Of a DNA stretch of 58,226 nucleotides, positions 35,238-44,566 are shown piece by piece; position 1 is the stretch's first letter; every line of letters begins with the position of its first letter. Source of the DNA: Brevundimonas sp. UBA5936. Its GTDB lineage: Bacteria; Pseudomonadota; Alphaproteobacteria; Caulobacterales; Caulobacteraceae. The stretch lies in NCBI GenBank assembly GCA_002430835.1, contig DJDA01000036.1, forward strand, positions 954 to 59,179. Direction: 5' to 3'. A program made the position numbers and the translations under genes. The notes beneath the pieces are model-generated. The model saw only the letters and a list, made by a program, of their open reading frames with translations, ran no database searches and was not told the DNA's origin.

Positions 35238-35250
35238 AGGTCTTTCTCCC

Positions 35251-36531
35251 TTACACCGGTCGCACCAGCACCAGCTTCTTCTTGCCGGCGCCGAGCTTCA
35301 GCACGCCGTCTGCGTTCAGGTCGGCCTCTTCGATCTGGCGGGCGCCGTCGTTGACGACCTCGTCGTTCAGGCGAAGGCCGCCGCCCTGGGCCAGACGGCG
35401 CGCCTCGCCGTTGGAGGCGCTGAGGCCCGCCTTGGTCGTGACGGCGGCGATCATGGCGCCGATCACCTCGTCACGCGGCAGTTCGACCGTCGGCAGGTCG
35501 GCCGACAACTGACCCTTCTCGAATGCGGCTTCGGCGGCGGCGCGGGCGGCCTGTGCGGCCTCGACGCCGTGCAGCATGGAGGTGGCGGCGTCGGCCAGGG
35601 CCTTCTTGGCGTCGTTGATCTCGGCGCCTTCCAGCGCCTCATAGCGCTCGATCTGATCCAGCGGCAGGTCGGTGAACAGGCGCATGAAGCGGCCCACGTC
35701 GCCGTCCTCGGTGTTGCGCCAGTACTGCCAGTAGTCGAACGGCGACAGGGCGTCGGCGTTCAGCCACACGGCGCCGCCGACCGTCTTGCCCATCTTCTGG
35801 CCCGAGGCGGTGGACAGCAGCGGCGTGGTCAGGCCGAAGGCGGCCTTGTGATCCACCTTGCGGGTCAGTTCGACGCCGTTGATGATGTTGCCCCACTGGT
35901 CCGAGCCGCCCATCTGCAGGGCGCAGCCATAGCGGCGGTTCAACTCCAGGAAGTCCGTCGCCTGCATCAGCATGTAGTTGAACTCGAGGAAGGTCAGCGG
36001 CTGTTCGCGATCCAGGCGCAGCTTGACCGAGTCGAAGCTCAGCATGCGGTTGATGGTGAAGTGCGTACCGTAGTCGCGCAGGAACTGCAGGTAGCCGAGT
36101 TGCGACAGCCACTCGTCGTTATCCAGCATGACGGCGTCGGTCGGGCCGTCGCCGAAGGTCAGGAACTTCTCGAACACGCCTTTGATGCCGGCGATGTTCT
36201 CGGCGATCTTTTCCTCGGTCAGCAGAGGGCGTTGGGTGTCCTTGAAGCTGGGGTCGCCGACCTTGGTCGTGCCGCCGCCCATCAGGACGATCGGCTTGTG
36301 CCCGGCCTGCTGAAGACGGCGCAGCAGCATGATTTGGATCAGGTGGCCGACGTGCAGCGACGGCGCCGTCGCGTCAAAGCCAATATAGCCCGTGACCACG
36401 CCCGCCGCCGCCGCCTCGTCCAGCTCGACCGGGTGGGTGATCTGGTGGATATAGCCGCGCGCCTTCATCAGGCGCAGGAAGTCCGACTTGAAGGCGGTTT
36501 CGGAAACGGTTTGGGTCGTGGGCTCGGTCAT
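35251..36531 (-). CDS. tyrS: Tyrosyl-tRNA synthetase
   Basis: This 426-residue class-I synthetase charges tRNA-Tyr. The HIGH-type motif is HVGHLIQ near residue 60, preceded by GYIGFDATAPSL. The KMSKS-type motif is GQKMGKTVGG. The tyrosine-binding LEFNYMLMQATDFLELNRRYGC and the GGSDQWGN block are clear. The C-terminal S4 RNA-binding domain spans about 355-426. Length is normal. Its start is 179 bases from the divergent anmK start. Confidence 0.96.
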   Translation of the reverse strand: MTEPTTQTVSETAFKSDFLRLMKARGYIHQITHPVELDEAAAAGVVTGYIGFDATAPSLHVGHLIQIMLLRRLQQAGHKPIVLMGGGTTKVGDPSFKDTQRPLLTEEKIAENIAGIKGVFEKFLTFGDGPTDAVMLDNDEWLSQLGYLQFLRDYGTHFTINRMLSFDSVKLRLDREQPLTFLEFNYMLMQATDFLELNRRYGCALQMGGSDQWGNIINGVELTRKVDHKAAFGLTTPLLSTASGQKMGKTVGGAVWLNADALSPFDYWQYWRNTEDGDVGRFMRLFTDLPLDQIERYEALEGAEINDAKKALADAATSMLHGVEAAQAARAAAEAAFEKGQLSADLPTVELPRDEVIGAMIAAVTTKAGLSASNGEARRLAQGGGLRLNDEVVNDGARQIEEADLNADGVLKLGAGKKKLVLVRPV

Positions 36532-36710
36532 GGTCGGGTCCGTAACATCAGAACCGGCGGCCGTCTTCCGAGGAATAATGCCGCCGAGGGAAGGGCGGCA
36601 AGGATCGCGGCCGCTCTCTAGTAGAGGCCGTAGTAATAGGCGGCGAAAAGGGCCGGTTGCGCGATCATGGGCGCTAGCTACGTCGCGCTCGACGTGGCAG
36701 TCAAGCCGCC

Positions 36711-37850
36711 ATGACGACCTCCTCGAAAAAGACCCTCCGCGTGCTCGGCTTCATGACCGGCACCTCGCTGGACGCTGTGGATATGGCGGTGATCGAGACG
36801 GACGGCCACGACATCCTGTCTTTCGGCCCTGCCGGCGAGATGAAGCTGGACGGTGAGACCCGCGCCATCGTCGAGGACGCCATCGAGGACGCCTTCGACT
36901 GGGAACGCGACGAGGAAGAGCCGGAAAGCTTCGAGGACGCGCGCATGGCGGTGGCTGACGCGCACCTGGCCGCCGCGCTCGGCTTCATGGCGGTGAACGG
37001 GGTGAGGTCCAGCGCGCTGGATCTGGTCGGCGTCCACGGCCAGACGGTGCTGCACGAGGCGCCGACGCCCGACGCGCCGGGTCGCACCGTCCAACTGATC
37101 GACGCCGTCAGCGTGGCCGAGGGGCTGGGCGTGCCCGTCGCCTACGACTTCCGCAGCGCTGACGTGGCGGCGGGCGGGCAGGGCGCGCCTCTGGCCCCCG
37201 TCTATCACGCGGCGCTGGTCCGCAAGGCGGGTCTGAAGGGGCCGGTCGCTGTGTTGAACCTCGGCGGCGTGGGCAACATCACCCTGATCCGCGCAGACGG
37301 CGGGCTGGAGGCCTTCGACACCGGCCCGGCCAACGGCATGGTCGATCTGCTGGTCCAGTCGCGCATGAAGAAGCGGATGGACGAGGGCGGCCGTCTGGCG
37401 GCGGCGGGAACGGTCGACCCGGCCGTACTGGACGCCTATCTGGCCCACCCCTATTTCGCGGCGACCGGGCCGAAGTCGCTGGATCGGTTCGATTTCTCGC
37501 TGGACCCGGTGGCGGAACTGTCGCTGGAAGACGCCGCCGCGACCCTGACCGCCTTCGCGGCTCAGGCCGTGGCCCTGGGCGTCGCCCGCTGTTTGGAACA
37601 ACCAAAAGAGGTCGTCGTCTGTGGCGGCGGTCGCCACAACCCTGTGCTGCTGGCCGCCATTCGCGAGCGTGTCGGCGTTCCTGTCTCGACGGCCGAGGAC
37701 AAGGGCTGGCGTGGCGACTCCATCGAGGCCGAGGCCTTCGCTTTTCTGGCGGCGCGCTGCCGTCTGGGCCTACCGATCAGCTTCCCCGGCACGACAGGCG
37801 TTCCGACGCCCATGACCGGCGGCCGGATCGTCGAGCCGGGAGCGGAATAG
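36711..37850 (+). CDS. anmK: Anhydro-N-acetylmuramic acid kinase
   Basis: A 379-residue ASKHA-fold kinase that cleaves and phosphorylates 1,6-anhydro-MurNAc to MurNAc-6-phosphate during cell-wall recycling. The family blocks are VLGFMTGTSLDAVDMAVIE at the N-terminus, GVHGQTVLHEAP, VAYDFRSADVAAGGQGAPLAPVYHAAL near residue 145, LNLGGVGNIT, FDTGPANGMVDLLVQ and VVCGGGRHNPVLLAAI. The insertion DFDWERDEEEPESFEDAR gives an acidic loop. It pairs functionally with the lytic transglycosylase encoded at 26813-28861. Its TAG stop shares a base with the GTG of the next gene. Confidence 0.94.
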   Translation: MTTSSKKTLRVLGFMTGTSLDAVDMAVIETDGHDILSFGPAGEMKLDGETRAIVEDAIEDAFDWERDEEEPESFEDARMAVADAHLAAALGFMAVNGVRSSALDLVGVHGQTVLHEAPTPDAPGRTVQLIDAVSVAEGLGVPVAYDFRSADVAAGGQGAPLAPVYHAALVRKAGLKGPVAVLNLGGVGNITLIRADGGLEAFDTGPANGMVDLLVQSRMKKRMDEGGRLAAAGTVDPAVLDAYLAHPYFAATGPKSLDRFDFSLDPVAELSLEDAAATLTAFAAQAVALGVARCLEQPKEVVVCGGGRHNPVLLAAIRERVGVPVSTAEDKGWRGDSIEAEAFAFLAARCRLGLPISFPGTTGVPTPMTGGRIVEPGAE

Positions 37851-38806
37851 TGGCGGCGTCCTCGCGTTTCTGGGGCGTCGCCAGCGGTGTGGCGGCGGGC
37901 GCTCTGTGGGGGCTGGTCTTCCTGGCGCCCAAGGTCGTGCCGGAGGCCTCGCCCCTACTTCTGACGGCGGGGCGCTATCTCGCCTATGGCCTGATCGCCG
38001 TCCTGCTGATCGCGCCGCGCTGGCGGCGGGTGACGGCGGCCCTGACGCGCAAGGCGTGGGGCGCTCTGGTCTGGCTGAGCCTGGCGGGAAACCTGGTCTA
38101 CTTCGCCTTCCTGGTGGTCGGGGTGCACTACGCTGGCGTCGCGGCCTCGGCCCTGATCGTCGGCATGGTGCCTGTGGTGGTGGCCTTGTGGGGGCTGCGG
38201 GACAAGGAGTCGCCGCCGTTGTCGCGTGTCGCGCCGCCCATCGCCGTGGCGGCCCTGGCCGTCGGCCTGATCGGCTGGGAGTCGCTCAGCCAGGGCGGCG
38301 GCGCGGCGGCGCAAAGCGGAACCGCCACCCTGATCGGCCTGGGTTGCGCCGTGGCGGCCCTGCTGTCCTGGACCGCCTTCGCCGTCGGCAACAGTCGCTG
38401 GATGGGGCGCCTGCCTGACGTCACCCCGCACGAGTGGTCGCTGCTGACCGGCGTGGTCACAGGAGGGCTGGCGCTGCTGCTGGTCATCCCGTCGCTGTTC
38501 ATGTTGGACGGCATGACGAACGACGCTTGGGTGCGCCTGATCGGCGTCAGCGCGGCCGTTGCGATCTTCGCCTCGGTCATCGGCAACGCCTTCTGGAACC
38601 AAGCCAGCCGCCTGTTGCCGCTGACCATGCTGGGGCAGATGATCGTCTCCGAGACCCTGTTCGCCTTCATCTACGGCTTCATCTGGGAGCAGCGTGGCCC
38701 GACCGTGATCGAGATCGTGGCCATGATCCTGATGATCGTCAGCGTCGTCTGGTGCGTTCGCGCCCACCGCCCGGCGGCTATGGCGGCGGCGGAAGGCGAC
38801 CATTAG
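37850..38806 (+). CDS. DMT-superfamily transporter (EamA family)
   Basis: This 318-residue protein has about ten membrane helices arranged as two EamA repeats (about 10-140 and 160-300). The N-terminal GALWGLVFLAPKVVPE and the later GVSAAVAIFASVIGNAFWNQASRL are typical of the family. EamA proteins export amino acids, drugs or metabolites, and the substrate is unknown. The GTG start shares its first base with the TAG stop of anmK, so the two genes are translationally coupled. That might point to a cell-wall-derived substrate, but only by position. Confidence 0.85.
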   Translation: MAASSRFWGVASGVAAGALWGLVFLAPKVVPEASPLLLTAGRYLAYGLIAVLLIAPRWRRVTAALTRKAWGALVWLSLAGNLVYFAFLVVGVHYAGVAASALIVGMVPVVVALWGLRDKESPPLSRVAPPIAVAALAVGLIGWESLSQGGGAAAQSGTATLIGLGCAVAALLSWTAFAVGNSRWMGRLPDVTPHEWSLLTGVVTGGLALLLVIPSLFMLDGMTNDAWVRLIGVSAAVAIFASVIGNAFWNQASRLLPLTMLGQMIVSETLFAFIYGFIWEQRGPTVIEIVAMILMIVSVVWCVRAHRPAAMAAAEGDH

Positions 38807-38917
38807 GCAAGCAACGCTTGCCGTCTCTAGGCGTTGAAAAAGAGCGGACCGGGCCCCTCTGGCGACCCTTCATCGCGATGTCGGCCGCGTCGTTGAAAAC
38901 GGCTCGCGAAGGCGTCG

Positions 38918-39898
38918 ATGGAACTGTTGCTGTTGGAGTGGTTGGGCAAGCCCGTCTGGATGTGGGCGGGCTTTCTGACGATCGTCATCGCCTTGCTGGC
39001 GCTGGACCTGGGGCTGTTCAACCGGCGCGATCATGAGATCGGCGTGCGCGAGAGCCTGGGGCTATCGGCCTTCTACATCGCCGTGGCGCTGGCCTTTGGA
39101 GCGTGGCTGTGGTCGTGGCTGGGAGCCGATAGCGCGGTCGAATACCTGACCGCCTATGCCGTCGAAAAAAGCCTGGCGATGGACAATGTCTTCGTCATCG
39201 CCCTCATTTTCAGCGCCTTTTCAGTGCCGCGCCTCTACCAGCATCGTGTGCTGTTCTGGGGCGTGCTGGGCGTCATCGTCCTGAGGGCGATCATGATCGG
39301 CGGCGGGGCGGTGTTGGTCGCTCGCTATCATTGGGTGCTGTATCTGTTCGCCGGCTTCCTGATCCTCACTGGCATACGGATGTTCTTTGCGCGCGGCGAG
39401 GAAACGGACATCGCTGACAATGCGCTGCTGAAGTGGTTCCGGCGGCGGATGCGGGTGACGAACGACTTGCACGGTCACGCCTTCTTCGTCCGCACTCAGA
39501 GCCGCCGCTCCGGCGAGATGAAGTTGCACGTCACGCCGCTGTTTCTGGCCTTGGTGACGATCGAGATCGCCGACGTGATCTTCGCCGTGGACTCCGTCCC
39601 GGCGGTCTTCGCCATCACGACGGACGCCTATGTTGTCTACACGTCCAACATCTTCGCCATATTGGGGCTGAGGGCGCTCTATTTCGCCCTGGCGGCGGTG
39701 ATCCACCGCTTCGCCTATCTGAAGCAGGCGCTGGCTGTCCTGCTGGTCTTCATCGGCGCCAAGGTGTTCGCCGCGCCGCTGCTGGGGATCGAGAAGGTGC
39801 CGCCGGCCGTCTCCCTGTCGGTGACGGCCGCGATCCTGGCGGCGGGGGTGGTCTGGTCCCTGTGGCGGACCCGCGCAGAGGCTGGGCCTCCGCGCTGA
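38918..39898 (+). CDS. TerC/Alx family integral membrane protein
   Basis: A 326-residue TerC-type protein with about nine hydrophobic helices. The acidic motifs that likely bind cation are visible: AYAVEKSLAMDNVFVIALIF near residue 85 and VTIEIADVIFAVDSVPAVFAIT near 213. The pattern fits the Alx/YgjT branch, which exports Mn2+ in several bacteria, while other TerC members accompany tellurite-resistance systems. No ter genes are present, so metal efflux is the better guess. The 111-base upstream region shows no yybP-ykoY manganese riboswitch. It is convergent with the hydrolase-fold gene, 11 bases apart. Confidence 0.9.
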   Translation: MELLLLEWLGKPVWMWAGFLTIVIALLALDLGLFNRRDHEIGVRESLGLSAFYIAVALAFGAWLWSWLGADSAVEYLTAYAVEKSLAMDNVFVIALIFSAFSVPRLYQHRVLFWGVLGVIVLRAIMIGGGAVLVARYHWVLYLFAGFLILTGIRMFFARGEETDIADNALLKWFRRRMRVTNDLHGHAFFVRTQSRRSGEMKLHVTPLFLALVTIEIADVIFAVDSVPAVFAITTDAYVVYTSNIFAILGLRALYFALAAVIHRFAYLKQALAVLLVFIGAKVFAAPLLGIEKVPPAVSLSVTAAILAAGVVWSLWRTRAEAGPPR

Positions 39899-39909
39899 TT
39901 TTCAGGACG

Positions 39910-40560
39910 TCAGGCCGGATTTTCAGCCAGGCGCTTGTCCAGATAGGCGCCGACGCGGCGTTCGACAGCGCCGATGTGGTCTTGCCAGAAGTGGGTCGCG
40001 CCTTCTTCCAGCTCATAGTCGATGACGATGCCCTTCTGGGTGCGCAGCTTGTTGACCACGCGCTCGACCTCGGCGGGCGGCACCACGGTGTCGGCGGTGC
40101 CGTGCAGGAACAGGCCCGAGGCCGGGCAGGGGGCCAGGAAGCTGAAGTCATAGATGTTCGAAGGGGGCGAGACCGAGATGAAGCCATCCGTCTCGGGCCG
40201 GCGCATCAGCAACTGCATGCCGATGTAGGCGCCGAACTGATAGCCGGCGACCCAGGTCTGGGTGGCGGCGGGGTTGTTGGCCTGCAGCCAGTCCAGCGCC
40301 GTGGCCGCATCGGCCAGTTCGCCGATGCCGCTGTCAAACTCGCCCTGGGACTTGCCCACGCCGCGCGAGTTGTAGCGCAAGGTGGCGAACCCGCGCTGGA
40401 CGAACAGCTGGTGCATCGTCAGGGCGACCGGGTTGTTCATATGCCCGCCCGCCTTGGGGTGCGGATGCAGGATCAGGGCGATCGGCGCGTCGGGACGCTT
40501 GCCGGGCGAATAGCGGCCTTCGATGCGGCCAGAGGCGCCGGGCAGGATGACTTCAGGCAT
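39910..40560 (-). CDS. Alpha/beta-hydrolase-fold protein (COG2945-like) lacking the catalytic serine
   Basis: A 216-residue alpha/beta-hydrolase-fold protein. It has the oxyanion segment LILHPHPKAGGHMNNPV, LRYNSRGVGKSQGEFDSG, and Asp and His in plausible catalytic places (LHGTADTVVPP, EEGATHFWQDH). The nucleophile elbow, however, reads VAGYQFGAYIG: position 108, Ser in most family members, is Gln. I checked the codon: CAG is unambiguous. Either the protein is not a serine hydrolase or this lineage has changed function. It is divergent from iscR with a 161-base shared region. The start is preceded by AGGGA nine bases upstream. Confidence 0.87.
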   Translation of the reverse strand: MPEVILPGASGRIEGRYSPGKRPDAPIALILHPHPKAGGHMNNPVALTMHQLFVQRGFATLRYNSRGVGKSQGEFDSGIGELADAATALDWLQANNPAATQTWVAGYQFGAYIGMQLLMRRPETDGFISVSPPSNIYDFSFLAPCPASGLFLHGTADTVVPPAEVERVVNKLRTQKGIVIDYELEEGATHFWQDHIGAVERRVGAYLDKRLAENPA

Positions 40561-40608
40561 GGATCGCGGTCCCTACAATCAATAGAGGTTTCGCCGGACG
40601 GATAATAC

Positions 40609-40637
40609 TTGACCGAGGAGGTAGGACTTTCTAAGTC
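40609..40637 (+). promoter_or_regulatory. Candidate sigma-70 promoter of the iscR-suf operon
   Basis: TTGACC (40609-40614), a 17-base spacer and TAAGTC (40632-40637) form a plausible -35/-10 pair about 80 bases before the iscR ATG. The -35 is close to consensus and the -10 is weak. The -10 is inside the palindrome described separately. Confidence 0.5.
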
Positions 40638-40643
40638 CCCGGT
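40619..40643 (+). promoter_or_regulatory. Candidate IscR operator (GACT-N5-AGTC palindrome)
   Basis: GGACTTTCTAAGTCC (40624-40638) is a perfect 6-bp inverted repeat with three central bases. It reproduces the GACT-N5-AGTC core, with the same spacing, of the type-1 IscR site known from E. coli, although the outer arms do not match. It overlaps the proposed -10 box, which would suit repression of iscR-suf by cluster-loaded IscR. Confidence 0.55.
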
Positions 40644-40721
40644 GCATGACGCACTCGCCAGCGAGGCCGGGGGTCTTAGCATGGCCGCCCCGAAAAGCGT
40701 TAGAATTTTGAGGTTATTGGG

Positions 40722-41192
40722 ATGCGCCTGTCGACAAAGGGACGTTACGCCGTGATGGCGATGGCCGATCTGGCGAAAAACGGCTCGGGCCGCGCCGTGT
40801 CCCTGGCTGAAATCGCCACCCGTCAGGAAATCTCGCTCAGCTATCTGGAACAGCTCTTCGCGCGGCTGCGCAAGGGCGGTTTGGTGAAGAGCGTTCGCGG
40901 ACCTGGCGGCGGATATCGTCTGGCTAAGGAGCCGGGAGAAACGGTTGTGGCCGATATTGTCCTGGCCGTAGATGAGCCGATCCGCGCCACCCGTTGCGCC
41001 GCTCACGGTACGCCGCGCGGCTGTATGACGGGCGGCGCGCGCTGCATCACCCATGATCTGTGGGAAGACCTGGGCGCCGAGATCCATCGTTATCTCGCCG
41101 GGGTCAGCCTGGCCGATGTGATCGAAAAGCGCACCAGCCGCGCGCGCATGGGTCAGAAGGATGCGACGTCGTCCATGGAGGCCGCCGCGTGA
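40722..41192 (+). CDS. iscR: Rrf2-family iron-sulfur regulator IscR
   Basis: This 156-residue Rrf2 regulator has a winged helix at the N-terminus (MRLSTKGRYAVMAMADLA; the recognition region ISLSYLEQLFARLRKGGLVKSVRGPGGGYRLA). Its cluster ligands are probably Cys92, Cys101, Cys108 and His111, in RCAAHGTPRGC then ARCITHDLW. The C-x8-C-x6-C spacing is wider than the C-x5-C-x5-C of E. coli IscR. In the clustered state it represses Fe-S assembly genes. GAGG is eight bases before the ATG, and its TGA overlaps the next GTG (GTGA), so it is the first gene of the suf operon. Confidence 0.94.
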   Translation: MRLSTKGRYAVMAMADLAKNGSGRAVSLAEIATRQEISLSYLEQLFARLRKGGLVKSVRGPGGGYRLAKEPGETVVADIVLAVDEPIRATRCAAHGTPRGCMTGGARCITHDLWEDLGAEIHRYLAGVSLADVIEKRTSRARMGQKDATSSMEAAA

Positions 41193-42325
41193 GCGTCTAT
41201 CTGGATTACAACGCCTCGGGTCTGGTGCGCCCTGAAGTTCAGGTGCTCATGGCCAAGGCCTTGGCCGACAACGGCAACCCTTCAGCCGTGCACGCGGCCG
41301 GTCGCCGCGCCCGTGCGCGTATCGAGACGGCGCGCGCCCAGGTGGCCGATCTGGTCGGCGCCGATCCGACGGCGATCATCTTCTCTTCTGGCGGGACCGA
41401 GTCCAACGCCCAGGCGATCCACAGCGCCCTGGCCGCCGGTTGCGAACGGCTGATCGTCGGCGCGACCGAGCACCCTTGCGTGGCTGAGGCCGCCGCCGTC
41501 AGCGGTGTTCCGGTCGAGGTTCTGCCGGTCGATGCGGACGGCGTGGTCGATCTGGCCTGGCTGGCTGAGGCGCTGGGGCGCCCAGGCCGCGCGGTCGTCG
41601 CCATTCATCACGCCAACAACGAAAGCGGTGTGATCCAGCCGATCGCCGAGGCGGCGGCTCTGGTTCGCGCGGCGGGCGGTTGGCTGCACGTCGACGCCAT
41701 TCAGTCGGCGGGCAAGATCCCGGTGACGATGCGCGCGCTTGGGGCCGACAGTCTGACCCTGTCGGCGCATAAACTGGGCGGACCGCAAGGCGTGGGCGCG
41801 CTGGTATTGAAGGACGGCGTATCCGCCATCCGCATCCTGCACGGCGCCGGTCAGGAGCGCGGCCTGCGCGCGGGAACCGAGAACGTGCCGGGCATCGCCG
41901 GCTTCGGCGTCGCCGCCGACTGCGCCGCGCGCGATCTGGGCGCCGCCATGGCTCATGTCGCTTGGCGCGACGCGGCCGAGGCCAGAGTCAAGGCGGCGGG
42001 CGCGACCGTCATCGGCGGGGCGGTTGAGCGCCTGCCGAACACCCTGTTCATGGCGGTGGAGGGCTGGGACAGCCCGCAGCAACTGATCACTCTTGATCTG
42101 GTCGGGGTCATGGTCTCGGCCGGTTCGGCCTGCTCGTCCGGCAAGGTCAAGCCGTCCAAGGCGATCAGCGCCATGGGCCTGCATCACCTGGCGACCGGGG
42201 GCGTGCGCGTCTCCGGCGGTTGGGGCACGACCGAGGCGGACTGGGCCCGGTTCGCCGACGCCTGGGTCGCGGCCTGGGACAAGCACAGGGCGCGCCTGCA
42301 AGAGCGCGCAAAGGAAGTCGCGTAA
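41189..42325 (+). CDS. iscS: Cysteine desulfurase, IscS/NifS type (group I)
   Basis: A 378-residue PLP enzyme that takes sulfur from cysteine as a protein persulfide. The PLP Lys195 is in SLTLSAHKLGGPQGVGAL, and the mobile-loop catalytic Cys315 is in SAGSACSSGKVKPSKAI, the long loop typical of group-I enzymes. ATHPC and HHANNESGVIQPI appear as TEHPCVAEA and HHANNESGVIQPI. It is the second gene of the operon and overlaps iscR by four bases. A second, group-II desulfurase (sufS) is encoded further down the same operon, a pairing common in alphaproteobacteria. Confidence 0.94.
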   Translation: MSVYLDYNASGLVRPEVQVLMAKALADNGNPSAVHAAGRRARARIETARAQVADLVGADPTAIIFSSGGTESNAQAIHSALAAGCERLIVGATEHPCVAEAAAVSGVPVEVLPVDADGVVDLAWLAEALGRPGRAVVAIHHANNESGVIQPIAEAAALVRAAGGWLHVDAIQSAGKIPVTMRALGADSLTLSAHKLGGPQGVGALVLKDGVSAIRILHGAGQERGLRAGTENVPGIAGFGVAADCAARDLGAAMAHVAWRDAAEARVKAAGATVIGGAVERLPNTLFMAVEGWDSPQQLITLDLVGVMVSAGSACSSGKVKPSKAISAMGLHHLATGGVRVSGGWGTTEADWARFADAWVAAWDKHRARLQERAKEVA

Positions 42326-42328
42326 CTT

Positions 42329-43795
<1,467 letters not shown>

Positions 43796-43816
43796 GTGAG
43801 TTGAAGAAGAAAAACA

Positions 43817-44566
43817 ATGCTTAAGATCAATAATCTCCACGTCTCGGTCGCCGACAAGCCGATCCTCAAGGGTCTGACGCTCGACGTGCCTGCGGGCGAA
43901 GTCCATGCGGTCATGGGGCCGAACGGGGCGGGCAAGTCGACCTTGGGCTACAGCCTGTCGGGCCGTCCCGGCTATGAGGTGACGGACGGTTCCGCCTCGT
44001 GGAACGATGCCGACCTGCTGGACATCGACCCGGCCGAGCGGGCGGCGGCAGGCCTGTTCCTGTCGTTCCAGTATCCGATCGAAATCCCCGGCGTGCCGGC
44101 CATGACCTTCATCCGCACGGCGCTGAACGCCCAGAAGCGCGCGCGTGGCGAGGAAGAGGTCTCGGCCCCCGCATTCCTGAAGCTGGTCAAGGCGGCGTCG
44201 CAGTCGCTGAAGATGGACTTCGACATGCTGAAGCGGCCGCTGAACGTCGGCTTCTCCGGCGGTGAGAAGAAGCGGATGGAGATCCTGCAGATGGCCCTGC
44301 TGGAGCCGTCGCTGCTGATCCTCGACGAGACGGACTCCGGCCTCGACATTGACGCCCTGCGCATCGTCGCCGACGGCGTGAACGCCATGCGCAGCCCGGA
44401 ACGGTCGATGCTGGTGATCACCCACTATCAGCGCCTGCTGGACTACATCAAACCGGACCGCGTGCACGTTCTGGCGGGCGGCCGCATCGTCGCCTCGGGC
44501 GGACCGGAACTGGCGCATGAGCTGGAGGCGGAGGGCTACGACAAGTTCCTGCCGGAGGCGGCATGA
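43817..44566 (+). CDS. sufC: Fe-S assembly ATPase SufC
   Basis: A 249-residue ABC-type ATPase with Walker A GPNGAGKST, the Q-loop region LSFQYPIEIPGV, the SufC-typical signature FSGGEKKRMEILQMA, Walker B LLILDETDSGLDID and the switch His in VITHYQRLLDYI. It is cytoplasmic and drives conformational change of the SufB-SufD dimer. Its last four bases overlap sufD (ATGA), so the subunits are made in balance. Confidence 0.97.
   Translation: MLKINNLHVSVADKPILKGLTLDVPAGEVHAVMGPNGAGKSTLGYSLSGRPGYEVTDGSASWNDADLLDIDPAERAAAGLFLSFQYPIEIPGVPAMTFIRTALNAQKRARGEEEVSAPAFLKLVKAASQSLKMDFDMLKRPLNVGFSGGEKKRMEILQMALLEPSLLILDETDSGLDIDALRIVADGVNAMRSPERSMLVITHYQRLLDYIKPDRVHVLAGGRIVASGGPELAHELEAEGYDKFLPEAA

Noticed and set aside
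38807..38917. Possible yybP-ykoY manganese riboswitch before terC.
   Set aside because: The 111 bases lack the conserved riboswitch loops; only a short hairpin GGCAAGC/GCTTGCC at 38806-38822 without a T-run is present.
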